64,000 nt of DNA. Origin: Nothopassalora personata. Lineage: Eukaryota; Ascomycota; Dothideomycetes; Mycosphaerellales; Mycosphaerellaceae. The translations under genes were made by a program, and so were the position numbers. The stretch lies in contig CM066298.1 in assembly GCA_033816765.1 (NCBI GenBank), positions 1,550,001 through 1,614,000 of the forward strand, given 5' to 3'. This document shows positions 42,497 through 51,562 of this stretch, in pieces. The notes under the pieces are model-generated. The model had not been told where the DNA came from. It searched no databases and saw nothing but the letters and a program-made list of their open reading frames with translations. Numbering within the stretch: the stretch's first letter is position 1; each line of letters starts with the position of its first letter.

Positions 42497-44515
42497 ATGA
42501 GCGCTACTCAAGCAGCTGGTAGGGGAACACCCGCCCCCAGCGAAGCAGGAAGCATCCGCCGTGCGCCACCACAACAGACTACCACCACGAAGGACGATGA
42601 GTCTGATGACGATGACGAGTCTACTCCAAGGAAGAACGACGTTAAGGCCGCCAAGCCAGACCTCTTCCATGGAGACAGAGCCAAGTTCGACGACTGGATC
42701 AATCAGATGGATATGTATCTCATGTTCAACCCAGTCGATGCTAATAAGAGGACTATCTTCGCCATCACGTACCTTCGCGGAAGTGCGCAGAACTGGATCA
42801 AACCTTACCTTAAGGAATACCTTGAAGGTATGGGACGATTAGACCCCACTGGAATGTTCAGGAGCTACACCCTTTTCAAAGAAAAGATGAAATCAATCTT
42901 TGGAACCTCGAACGAAGTCCAACAGGCCATACGAATTATTCAACACCTAAAGCAGAAGACGTCTACTTCAGAGTATGCCGCCAAATTCGAAGAATACGGA
43001 CAAATCACCGGATGGGACCAGACGGCGTTGATGACTATGTTCCGACGTGGACTTAAGGACTCCGTCAAGGACGAGTTGATAAGACACGGGGGACGGATCA
43101 CCAACCTCGAAGAGCTAATGAAGGCGTCGATCAACATCGATGACCAGCTCTGGGAACGACACCAGGAGAAGAAATACGACTCCAAAGTAGGAGGAATAGC
43201 AGGATACGCTCCGGATCGCAGACCCTTAGGAGGATACGTTGCGAAGGGAGAATTCTCACGACAAAGCCAACCCTACTATGGACCACAGCCAATGGAACTG
43301 GACGTTACCCAACGAGGACGGAAGATCGATAAGAGTAGGGGCCACGGAAAGCCCTTCAAAGGAAAAGGAAAACTCACATGTTATGCCTGTGGCAAGGAAG
43401 GCCACATGGCGCGAGATTGCCGCGGTAAAAATATGGTGCGCCGCGAGCAATTCAATATGATGCAACCCCGAACTAGTAAATCTGAGAGCAGCGTTGGATC
43501 TCGAGGAGATACCGACTATACTCGGAGAGTGGAGGAGAGAGCTAGCAACAGAAACACGACGCCTCTCCTGGACCCCTCAGAAGGACGAGGAGGATACCAT
43601 GGGCAGCAAATGGTGGTCATTCCATTTGATGCGAAGAACCAACCACGACAGTTCAACATGATGACACGAAGAGTCGACTACGAGACCGAATCCGAGTCTC
43701 GAAATGGTCATGGAAGCCTTCATTGGCGATTCTGTTACCAAGACTCGTGTCAAATCCACTACGCCGCGAAGTCAGGCGCAGGGTATTGGCCTCAGCAACC
43801 ACGAGGAACCCTGGGAGCGACGCATAGGCAAGACGCCACGCTCCGAGAAGTGGACATCGATGAATCCTACTTCAACGAAGATGGAAGCGATAAAGAAAAT
43901 CAGGACCCAGGATGGAACGGATCATGGTCACCAGAACCACGAGAAGAAAGTCAAGAAACCACCGGGTTAGATACCATCGAGGAAGAACAGGATCCGGAAG
44001 AATCAAGCGAAGACGATTCCTCCGAAGGGAAAGAGAGCGACACTGACGACGACAATGAACAACTTACCTTCACGGTAGATGCACCCAAGAGACTATACGA
44101 CATGATCATCTACCTACAAAGAAGGCACGAGGAATTCCTACCTAAGATAGGTGGACGAAGGAGGCTACATTCCATTGAGTTTGACAAGACACTCGACACC
44201 CTACGAGGCATGGCCTGGGGATACCCACTCATGGAAACAACCGAGAATCTAGCAACCACCGTTACAGAACGACCACCGATAGGAAGCCGAATAACAGGAA
44301 CCGGATATCTTACACCGTCAGGAACATTTATATCGAATGAATTACGCAACATAGTGCAGCACGCACGCGCACTCTACTCAGAAACGCAGAAGATCCAGGA
44401 ACGCAACAGACTACAAGTGTGGACACAGGGCAACGAGCTACAGGTTCTAGCCGAAGCCTCTAGGCACGAAGCACAGCGAACCACATACCATTCGGGAAAA
44501 GGATCAGCTCCCTAG
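42497..44515 (+). CDS. Gyp-B Gag (672 residues)
   Basis: The start is ATG 42497 (MSATQAAGRGTPAPSEAG), 18 nt after the LTR; a longer frame begins inside the LTR but without an ATG. After an acidic linker (ESDDDDE) comes the capsid-like domain (PDLFHGDRAKFDDWINQM, then FRRGLKDSVKDELI), about residues 55-230. The zinc knuckle CYACGKEGHMARDC (C-X2-C-X4-H-X4-C) is near 43380-43420. The C-terminal half is acidic and disordered, ending HSGKGSAP. The stop TAG is at 44513-44515. Confidence 0.93.
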   Translation: MSATQAAGRGTPAPSEAGSIRRAPPQQTTTTKDDESDDDDESTPRKNDVKAAKPDLFHGDRAKFDDWINQMDMYLMFNPVDANKRTIFAITYLRGSAQNWIKPYLKEYLEGMGRLDPTGMFRSYTLFKEKMKSIFGTSNEVQQAIRIIQHLKQKTSTSEYAAKFEEYGQITGWDQTALMTMFRRGLKDSVKDELIRHGGRITNLEELMKASINIDDQLWERHQEKKYDSKVGGIAGYAPDRRPLGGYVAKGEFSRQSQPYYGPQPMELDVTQRGRKIDKSRGHGKPFKGKGKLTCYACGKEGHMARDCRGKNMVRREQFNMMQPRTSKSESSVGSRGDTDYTRRVEERASNRNTTPLLDPSEGRGGYHGQQMVVIPFDAKNQPRQFNMMTRRVDYETESESRNGHGSLHWRFCYQDSCQIHYAAKSGAGYWPQQPRGTLGATHRQDATLREVDIDESYFNEDGSDKENQDPGWNGSWSPEPREESQETTGLDTIEEEQDPEESSEDDSSEGKESDTDDDNEQLTFTVDAPKRLYDMIIYLQRRHEEFLPKIGGRRRLHSIEFDKTLDTLRGMAWGYPLMETTENLATTVTERPPIGSRITGTGYLTPSGTFISNELRNIVQHARALYSETQKIQERNRLQVWTQGNELQVLAEASRHEAQRTTYHSGKGSAP

Positions 44516-44537
44516 GAATGAGCGACCGGAGGGAGTT
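44494..44537 (+). promoter_or_regulatory. Programmed -1 ribosomal frameshift signal of Gyp-B
   Basis: In the gag frame the sequence is tcG GGA AAA gga: the heptamer GGGAAAA (44494-44500) fits X XXY YYZ exactly. A 5-nt spacer is followed by an 8-bp stem, AGCTCCCT (44506-44513) with AGGGAGTT (44530-44537, one G-U pair). The gag stop begins within the stem. After slippage the frame continues RISSLGMSDRR into protease without a stop. Pol is open in the -1 frame only from 44464, so the overlap is about 50 nt and the site falls within it. Confidence 0.8.
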
Positions 44538-45270
44538 ATGCAATATTCAGGCTCACGCATCGACATCAAACACAGTTTTCCAGACACAAGCAATCGTCAA
44601 CGGACACAAGACTAGTGTCATGATCGACTCAGGAGCAGCGGGGAATTTTATCTCCGAGTCTTTCACAAGAAGAAACGGGTTAGCTACCCTAAAGAAGAAA
44701 TGGGGTTACGAGTTGATCGCGGTAAACGGATCATCGTTACCTAGCGTGGAATGGGAGACGATACCATTGCCACTGGCTATCCAACAGCACCACGAGAATA
44801 TTACCTTGGATGTCACTGATATGGCCAGTCATGACATAGTATTAGGTATGCCTTGGTTGAGAAAGCACAATCCAGTAATCGACTGGAGAAGAGGAGTACT
44901 CACATTTAGGGAATGCGATTGCGTTGTCGACATTCAGCCTGCGCAGTGGCAGCGTTCACTGGCAGATGAGGCAAGGAAACAGCTAAACGAGATACAGCTT
45001 GCGCCGAATAGAAGGACAGAAGAACCACCTTCGACCGGGACAGACACTGGCGTGGGGCCGCCGGGTCACGAAGTCACTGGAAGTGATGGAAGTAACGCAC
45101 CATCGAAGAATACTAACATCTCAGAGTTGAGTATTCCCAAGGAGTATCGCAAGTGGTCGCGACTCTTTGAAGAGGAGAGAGGCAAAACCGCCTTACCTAA
45201 GCACCGCCCATGGGATCACAAGATCAACATTCAGCCAGGGAAAGAGCCTCCATGGGGACCCCTATATTAA
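44518..45270 (+). CDS. Gyp-B pol part 1: aspartic protease, ending at an in-frame TAA
   Basis: The -1 frame after gag reads a retropepsin with VMIDSGAAGNFIS (catalytic Asp-Ser-Gly) and IVLGMPWLRKHNPVIDW. It continues to the linker ...GKEPPWGPLY and a TAA at 45268-45270, directly followed in the same frame by MSEKELQTLREW of RT. In related elements this linker is continuous, so the TAA most simply replaces a sense codon such as CAA by one C-to-T change in a CpA context. The ATG at 44518 is probably not the natural start, given the frameshift signal. Confidence 0.85.
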   Translation: MSDRRELCNIQAHASTSNTVFQTQAIVNGHKTSVMIDSGAAGNFISESFTRRNGLATLKKKWGYELIAVNGSSLPSVEWETIPLPLAIQQHHENITLDVTDMASHDIVLGMPWLRKHNPVIDWRRGVLTFRECDCVVDIQPAQWQRSLADEARKQLNEIQLAPNRRTEEPPSTGTDTGVGPPGHEVTGSDGSNAPSKNTNISELSIPKEYRKWSRLFEEERGKTALPKHRPWDHKINIQPGKEPPWGPLY

Positions 45271-47934
45271 ATGTCTGAGAAAGAGCTGCAGACCCTACGA
45301 GAATGGCTGAAGGAGAAGCTAGCTAAAGGATGGATAAGAAGATCCACCTCAAGTGCAGGAACTCCATGCATGTTCGTTCCAAAAGCAAACGGGAAGTTAC
45401 GACTCGTACAAGACTACAGGAAGTTAAACGAGATCACGATCAAGAACCGATACCCGCTACCTAACATCGAAGAAGCACAAGACAGATTAACCGGATTAGA
45501 CTGGTACACGAAGATTGACCTACGAGATGCCTTCTATGCTATACGAATGGCAGAAGGAGAAGAATGGAAAACCGCTTTCAGAACAAGATACGGACTTTAC
45601 GAATTCTTAGTTATGCCAATGGGATTAACCAACGCACCCGCATCCTGCCAGGACCTTGTCAACGAAACACTTAGAGACCTACTCGACGTATGCGTTATCG
45701 CCTACATGGACGACATACTAGTCTACACAAAAGGGTCCCTACAGGAACACATAAAACAAGTCCAGGACGTCTTCGAACGACTCACGCAATCAGGGTTCAA
45801 GACGGCGCCCGAGAAATGCGAATTCCACAAGAAAGGAGTCAAATTCTTAGGCTTCATTATTAGCACCACAGGGATAACGATCGACCCTGCGAAGACACAG
45901 TCAATTAGAGAGTGGCCAGAACCGAAAACAGTCAAGGACGTACAATCATTCCTTGGACTAGCGAACTACAACCGGAAATTCATTAAGGACTACGCGAAAA
46001 TAGCAGCACCAATGACGATGCTTACAAGAAAGGACGTCACTTGGAAATGGGGAAAAGAACAGATTGAAGCATTCAAGAAACTCAAGGAACAATGCGCTTC
46101 AGCCCCTACGCTTCGATTATTCGATGGTAGCAAGGAAGTCCACATCGAGACCGATGCGTCTGATATGGCAATAGGCGCGTGTCTAACGCAGACACACGAT
46201 GGGCAGAGACACCCAATAGCCTATTACTCCCGGAAAATGACCACAGCGGAACAGAACTACGACATCCATGACAAAGAGCTTCTAGCCATTGTTGCTGCCA
46301 TGCAACATTGGAGAGTATATGTCGAGGGCCCACCGAAGTTAACGATTCTTTCTGACCACAAGAATCTTACGTACTTTACGACGACGAAAGAACTTACTCG
46401 AAGGCAAGCCCGCTGGTCGGAGCTGCTGGGACAGTATAAGTTCGAAATTAAATATACTCCAGGACGAGAGAATGGCCGCGCCGACGCGCTGAGCCGAAGA
46501 AGCGACTACATGGAAGGAAAAGAACCAGTGCAACATAAGATATTAAAGACAAACCCCGACGGAAGTCTTAGTGCCAACACAAGAGAATTCAACAACATCG
46601 TACGGATATTAGGCGACAGGAACGAACAATTCCCTATATCGCAAGGAAAATACCAAGTACCTAAGGATCGAGAAGAAGAATGCATACGACAACATCACGA
46701 CGGACCAACTTATGGACACCCTGGAACTTCAAAAACTATGGACCTAATACAGCGCAGTTTCTCCTTTCCACAGATGAGACTTAAGGTGTCACGCTACATT
46801 AAACAATGCGTACACTGCCAACGAAACAAGGCTGCGAGACATGCAAAATACGGTCACCTACAGTTCAGGACACCACCGACGAAACCATGGGACGAAGTCA
46901 CAATGGACTTTATTACGAAACTCCCACCGTCAAGAGATCAAGTTACGAAACAACCATACGACATGATACTAGTCATGGTTAATAGACTTACGAAATACGC
47001 ACACTTCATTCCTGCATCAGAAACGTACAATGCAGAGCAGCTCGGATACCTCGTACTGGATAGACTTATCCGATACCACGGATTCCCTCAAGCGTTTATA
47101 ACGGACAGAGACAAGCTATTCACATCAAACTACTGGAAGACGCTTATGGGAACGATCGGAATCAAACACAAGCTGTCAACAGCATATCATCCGGAGACAG
47201 ACGGACAAACCGAAAGGATGAATCAAACGCTAGAACAATACCTACGACACTACATCAACTATGCACAAGACAACTGGGTTTCATTACTGCCAATAGCGCA
47301 GATTGCACTAAACAACCACAAATCGGAGACAACTTCAACGACGCCATTTTATGCGAACTTTGGTAAAGATCCTAACCTATTCGGAATACCTGGATCCCAT
47401 CCACAGGCCGAGAGAGCAATCGTGACGACGGATACTCTTAAGGAAGTGCACAAAGAAACACGCAAGGCGATCGAAGATGCACAACGAAAACTGTCTCAAC
47501 AACGGCAGGACACGAGAAAAATGGCACCTCTGCTAAAAAAGGGGGATAAGGTCTATCTCCTCACAAAAAACTTGAGAACAAGAAGACAGACCAAGAAACT
47601 GGATCACGTCAAGGTCGGACCATTTTTAATCGACAAAGTCGTAGGACCAGTTAACTATCGACTACGACTACCACCTGACGCAAAAATCCACCCAGTCTTC
47701 CATATCTCTAAGCTGGAACCCGCAGACGCCAGAACACCTTGCCAAGAGAGCTTCCATTTCGAGCCGGAAGCAGAAAACGAATTTGAAGTCGAAAAAATCC
47801 TAGATAAAAAGGGTCAGCGATACCTTATCAAATGGAAGGGATACGACGAATCAGAAAATACCTGGGAACCAAAAGAAAACCTACGAAACTGTCAGCAGAA
47901 GATTCGGGAGTATCAAAACGGACGACTGGAGTAG
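45271..47934 (+). CDS. Gyp-B pol part 2: RT, RNase H, integrase, chromodomain
   Basis: 887 residues in frame with the protease. RT has LRLVQDYRKLNEITIKNRYP and the catalytic YMDD (IAYMDDILVY). RNase H has ETDASDMAIGAC and the ADALSRRS end. The integrase has the HHCC domain (HPGTSKTMDL, CVHCQRNK) and the DDE core (MDFITKLPPS, TDRDKLFTSNYWK, HPETDGQTERM). The GPFLIDKVVGPVNYRLRLP tail precedes a C-terminal chromodomain (KWKGYDESENTWEPKENL). The stop TAG at 47932-47934 lies inside the antisense tRNA-like gene. All catalytic residues checked are present. Confidence 0.94.
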   Translation: MSEKELQTLREWLKEKLAKGWIRRSTSSAGTPCMFVPKANGKLRLVQDYRKLNEITIKNRYPLPNIEEAQDRLTGLDWYTKIDLRDAFYAIRMAEGEEWKTAFRTRYGLYEFLVMPMGLTNAPASCQDLVNETLRDLLDVCVIAYMDDILVYTKGSLQEHIKQVQDVFERLTQSGFKTAPEKCEFHKKGVKFLGFIISTTGITIDPAKTQSIREWPEPKTVKDVQSFLGLANYNRKFIKDYAKIAAPMTMLTRKDVTWKWGKEQIEAFKKLKEQCASAPTLRLFDGSKEVHIETDASDMAIGACLTQTHDGQRHPIAYYSRKMTTAEQNYDIHDKELLAIVAAMQHWRVYVEGPPKLTILSDHKNLTYFTTTKELTRRQARWSELLGQYKFEIKYTPGRENGRADALSRRSDYMEGKEPVQHKILKTNPDGSLSANTREFNNIVRILGDRNEQFPISQGKYQVPKDREEECIRQHHDGPTYGHPGTSKTMDLIQRSFSFPQMRLKVSRYIKQCVHCQRNKAARHAKYGHLQFRTPPTKPWDEVTMDFITKLPPSRDQVTKQPYDMILVMVNRLTKYAHFIPASETYNAEQLGYLVLDRLIRYHGFPQAFITDRDKLFTSNYWKTLMGTIGIKHKLSTAYHPETDGQTERMNQTLEQYLRHYINYAQDNWVSLLPIAQIALNNHKSETTSTTPFYANFGKDPNLFGIPGSHPQAERAIVTTDTLKEVHKETRKAIEDAQRKLSQQRQDTRKMAPLLKKGDKVYLLTKNLRTRRQTKKLDHVKVGPFLIDKVVGPVNYRLRLPPDAKIHPVFHISKLEPADARTPCQESFHFEPEAENEFEVEKILDKKGQRYLIKWKGYDESENTWEPKENLRNCQQKIREYQNGRLE

Positions 47935-47996
47935 GAATCGAACCCACGACCTCAAGAGTGTAGACAGCTTGCGCTCTACCACTGAGCTACCCAGCC
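47923..47996 (-). tRNA. tRNA-like gene of Gyp-B, antisense, overlapping the pol stop
   Basis: On the minus strand the acceptor strands GGCTGGG (from 47996) and TCCAGTC (to 47924) pair at all seven positions, two of them G-U. The D stem GCTC/GAGC is perfect, and so is the T arm GTGGG/CCTAC with one G-U. The A box TAGCTCAGTGGTAGAGC and B box GGTTCGATTCC are intact. The anticodon arm is odd: only four pairs (CAAG/CTTG) and an 11-nt loop CTGTCTACACT, so either a tiny intron or a non-decoding tRNA-like RNA. A TTTT terminator follows (47918-47915). The pol stop TAG lies within the T arm/acceptor part. Confidence 0.7.
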
Positions 47997-48036
47997 GATT
48001 GATAAGAACAGGGACACAACTTACAAATAAATACCC

Positions 48037-48600
48037 TTACGAAGGAGACGGCTGAGCCACCGACGGCACCGTCTCGCCAGAAGGAGAAAGCCAGAAGTCG
48101 TCCGGAAGACCTTCGACAGCACTCCAGGTCCAAGGAGACAAGGACAGATTGGGAGCACTAGGATCCGCGTCTGCTACAGCGTACTCCTGCGCCCCTGGAT
48201 CCTCGTCTAGCAACAACCGATCTTCCAACGAACGACCCTCCGCAACCTTCTGATCAACCGCATCCAATTGCTTACGAAGGCGCATTTCCTTTGCATGCGC
48301 TTCCATTAAGGCATCCTGCCTTTCACCAAGAATCCTCTTCGCGGCATCCAGTTCCTGCAACAATTTCTTCCGCTGAAGCGATAAGCGCTTCCACTCGCCC
48401 TCGGTTACCCTCGCATTGCAACTCTTCAGATTCCGCTGCCAGCACTCGGAACAGCGACCAGATGAGATGTGCACCTTGCACACACGGCCCTCCTTTTGAC
48501 AAGAATCACACGGACGCATCGCGGTATCGCCGTTACGAAAGATCTGCTGGGCTTTCTTCTTGCGGCGAGCGGTAGATTTGGATTGGGAGGAAAAAGACAT
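48037..48600 (-). CDS. Antisense accessory protein of Gyp-B: Zn2Cys6-like domain plus coiled coil (187 residues)
   Basis: An uninterrupted minus-strand frame starts 76 nt inside the 3' LTR, opposite to gag-pol. A basic N terminus (STARRKKKAQQIF) leads to CDSCQKEGRVC, then CSEC and LKSC. The spacing is C-X2-C-X6-C-X8-C-X2-C-X7-C, exactly that of fungal Zn(II)2Cys6 binuclear clusters. A predicted coiled coil follows (residues about 70-125, RKKLLQELDAAKRIL), then an acidic tail with LPDDFWLSP. Gal4-type regulators have the same cluster-then-coiled-coil order. Diverged versions occur at the same place in Gyp-C and Gyp-D, so it is a family trait. A role in transcription or targeting of the element is inference. 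Confidence 0.75.
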   Translation of the reverse strand: MSFSSQSKSTARRKKKAQQIFRNGDTAMRPCDSCQKEGRVCKVHISSGRCSECWQRNLKSCNARVTEGEWKRLSLQRKKLLQELDAAKRILGERQDALMEAHAKEMRLRKQLDAVDQKVAEGRSLEDRLLLDEDPGAQEYAVADADPSAPNLSLSPWTWSAVEGLPDDFWLSPSGETVPSVAQPSPS

Positions 48601-48675
48601 CGTTGCGAGACACGAAAAAGAAGTACAACATGACTTATGAAGCTCTGGGACAGAGCTAGGCTAAAAGGGGGATGG

Positions 48676-49084
48676 TGTTACGGTTCTGATCTGGGGCTGA
48701 AGGAAGCTAACCAATCAGACCTCCACAATTGGTGGGCGCTTCCGCCCGAGAAGTGCTCTCTCACCCGCAGGAATAAAACCAAGGAACCGAGAGAGCAACT
48801 GAAGTGATCTCCTTGATCTCGTTGATCTCGGTGATCTCGAGAGAGCATGGAGAGCATGGAGAGCACGGAGAGCAAACGCTCTATCTCCTTTGTATTTAGG
48901 AACGCTAGAAACCCTTATGGTTCTGATGCGTTCAACTCATGTTACTATCTCACTGATTGGAATACAACTCTTATTCCTATCATTTATCTTCGCTCAGCTT
49001 GCTTCAGCCTCTCCAAAGAATAATACCGCCACGTGACTTGACTTATCTCTCTTTTGAGACTAGCCCTGGAACGAGACAATAACA
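48676..49084 (+). repeat. Gyp-B 3' LTR (409 bp)
   Basis: Identical by eye to 42071-42479; followed by TAGTC (49085-49089). Its antisense strand is the likely promoter side for the accessory gene, whose start is 76 nt away. Confidence 0.95.
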
Positions 49085-49089
49085 TAGTC

Positions 49090-51190
49090 CATCTTAGCTT
49101 ACCGGATCTCCTATTCTAATTATAGGCGAACTTTCTTAGTAGCCTTAGCTCGGGCTCGTAGATCCTAGGCTAAGGACCGGGTCCTCGGGTGCGGATTCTT
49201 TAGAATGCCTACGGGTGCCTTCCCTTTCACTTTATTAGACTACACAGGATAGGTAGATACCTCGTTAAGCTCGCCTAAGTCGACCGCCTGCTCCACTTTA
49301 CTTTCTCCGAATAAGACCCAATATGTACTAGTAGCCTTCTCTGTTTAGCTAGACCGTACGTCCTAAGGGCTATACTCTATTAAATGCCTAAAGTTAGGAG
49401 GGGGCTTAGAATAATTAGGAGGCGTAACCTTTATTACCCTAGTGTAGTCCCTACCTATCTATTACTTACGTAGTGTAGAAATCTCATACTAGTTGTTAAA
49501 CTCGATCGGCCTATAATGTTCTTCGAGTAGAGGGAGCATATAGAGCAGTTTTGGTTTACTATAGTCCCTCCGAAAGTTGAACTTAGTAGGACGCGGATCG
49601 CCTTCTTTCCCTAGATACCACTAGTTATTCGGGGCGAGGTGTACGTAGCCCCGAGATATTAAGGACCTTATCGCCCTACAGTTACTAGCCTAGTGCTTCG
49701 AACTGCTACAGTTGTAGCAATAACTATCTATCGCTTTAGACTATTCGCGATTCTGCGATAGGGGACGCTACATTACGTAAACCTACAGTTTAGTGTCTAG
49801 GTCGTGCCTCTCCGGTTACATAGAGCGTTAATTCTCGCTCGGGTAGAAGGCACCCGCGTCCGCGACGCGACCGCGCTAGTATGCACGTATGCTTATTTTA
49901 GCTACCTTCTAGATAAGGTCATTATTAACAACAGTCCTAGAAGTGGCCTTCTTAAGCGTGTTAATCTTAGGCTTAAGGCGCGGCATTTACTTTACGACTA
50001 AGCGGTATAGCTAAGGCAAAGTAAGAGGGAAATCTGTATGTATAGCTTTCTATCCCTCCTCACTATCTACGATGCTAGTAGCTTCATCGAGGATCCTCTA
50101 AAAGTCCCTAAACTTCTTAGGTTGCTTTAGGTAAAGCCCGTAAGCCTTATAGACCGCTTTCGCGACTCCCTCTAGCAATCCCTAAAGGAGGAGGCGACTC
50201 CGGGAGCTGTTATCTAAATCCTTAGGTTCAATTAGGTCACTTAAGGATATAAATAGGCGGATGAATTCCTTCACATCTTGTTCTTTAGGCCTCCTACCTT
50301 ACTACGCCCTAACAATCTCCTTAAGATATTCCCGACTCCCTAACATCGAGTAGGCGTCAAACCTTAAGAACTCTAATAAGAACGCCCTCCTAAAACGTGC
50401 CTTATTAGTGAGCCACCTAGGCAGCCTTATAACTACGCGCCGGATAGTAGTTTCGCAATTGCGCTCAAACCTGCCCTAGAAATCATCCTTCTTAATGGAT
50501 GCCCGAGGCGGATACTAGTCTATTAGGTCGCTAAACCGCTCCTAGAACTTAGTAGCATTAGTGCTATTAAACAACGGATTCTTAGCACCTCCTAGAGGCG
50601 GAAAGCGAGGGCTAGCGTTTTCTATTGCTACTACTAATCGTCTAAAGAGGGCAGTTATAGTATCTATTCTAATTGTGCTGTTCGTTCCTACACCTACACC
50701 TAATTTAGCGGCGCTGGTTCCGCTTCTCCCTTCCTTACTAGATTTAGGTGTTTCCCCTTCCTCCGATTCCTCCATCCCCTTATAAGGGACAGAATCCCTA
50801 TAGACCCCTTCCATTTTCGTGGGGTTTATAGGCTGTTCGTAGCCTCTGCCTATGTCGGCAAAGGTGCTAAGTTTTTCTAGTAATACAGCCGTATCCATTG
50901 TTGCGTAGTGCTTACTTTAGAATGTGCTAATACTAGTTATTACTTAACAGGACCTTATGACCGTGATTGTTACTAAATAGCTTAGACCTTGAGTGTTTTC
51001 GACCTTAGTCGACCTTAACCGTGAACCTTGACCTTAAACCTTAACCTTAAACCTTAACCTTGAACCTTGACCTTAAGTGATGACCTTAACCGTAAACCTT
51101 GGACCTTGAACCGTGATTTTGACCTTACAAACTAGATGCTAATACGCTACCGGGTGTACACTTAATACCCCCCCTTATTAACTACTAAAA
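49090..51190 (-). pseudogene. BIG gag and leader (decayed)
   Basis: On the minus strand a Gag begins near 50898 (MDTAVLLEKLSTFADIGRGY) and runs leftwards with TAG/TAA breaks. The capsid part includes MLGSREYLKEIVRA and FIRLFISLSDLIEP. A zinc knuckle at 49678-49719 reads CYNCSSSKH, then NC, matching C-X2-C-X4-H-X4-C. The leader next to the 5' LTR contains a minisatellite of ACCTTA/ACCTTG units (50986-51129). The Gyp-B insertion separates this part from the protease. Confidence 0.7.
50986..51129. repeat. ACCTT minisatellite in the BIG leader
   Basis: About 140 bp of irregular 6-8 bp units (AACCTTA, GACCTTA, AACCTTG), close to the 5' LTR of BIG. The unit variation looks like C/T and G/A decay of a once more regular array. 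Confidence 0.7.
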
Positions 51191-51562
51191 TAATGTCTAC
51201 TAACCACGCTATGTAGGCCTGTCTAAGTTGTAGTAGTGTGGAGCGGCGCTTATGTAAGTAGAGGTATTTGCCGGTCCCGGGACCGTGAAATCAGGTCTCG
51301 TGACGAGTAGCGCAGTAGCCGGATAAAACAAGAGGATTGGCGGACCTAAACCCCTATGCCCTCTACTCGAGAGGTATAAATTGAATTGTTGCCTTAATGC
51401 TACGCTTACAATGCTCAACTGCGCAGTATATATCTTAATAGCTATACTAGTCCCGCTAGCTCACCTAAATGTCTAATCAAACCTAAATAAAATAGGGGCA
51501 AGTTGGACCTAAGGAACCCTCCCTCCAAACCTAAGGTTAACACAACTAATCAGTCGTTAATA
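51191..51562 (-). repeat. BIG 5' LTR
   Basis: Direct repeat of 26841-27212, with the same GGTCCCGGGACC palindrome (51266-51291). Confidence 0.88.

Larger units (their letters stand above)
42071..49084 (+). mobile_element. Gyp-B: nearly intact Ty3/gypsy chromovirus with accessory antisense module, TSD TAGTC
   Basis: LTRs of 409 bp (42071-42479 and 48676-49084) are identical by eye. TAGTC flanks the element (42066-42070 and 49085-49089). Gag is intact. Pol is in the -1 frame with a frameshift signal, and is interrupted by a single in-frame TAA between protease and RT. After pol come an antisense tRNA-like gene and an antisense Zn2Cys6-like gene, then the 3' LTR. Sequence is unmutated otherwise. 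Gyp-C is a RIP-decayed relative and Gyp-D a fragment. Confidence 0.95.
26841..51562 (-). mobile_element. BIG: outsized Ty3/gypsy element (about 11.9 kb without insertions)
   Basis: LTRs of about 372 bp (26841-27212 and 51191-51562) differ at about 17 sites by eye, all but one being transitions. A CTAG duplication flanks it (26837-26840 and 51563-51566; a 5-bp duplication with one mismatch is also possible). A G-rich purine tract (minus strand GGGGGAGGATA) abuts the left LTR, so it is transcribed on the minus strand. Order on that strand: gag, protease, RT, RNase H, integrase, then an additional long coding region of unknown function. Four younger insertions (S2, Cop-B, S4, Gyp-B) add about 12.8 kb. 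Mutation is moderate to heavy, with TAG and TAA stops. Confidence 0.85.

Noticed and set aside
44518..45270. Stand-alone protease gene from ATG 44518
   Set aside because: The frameshift signal and continuous -1 frame before the ATG indicate expression as Gag-Pol.
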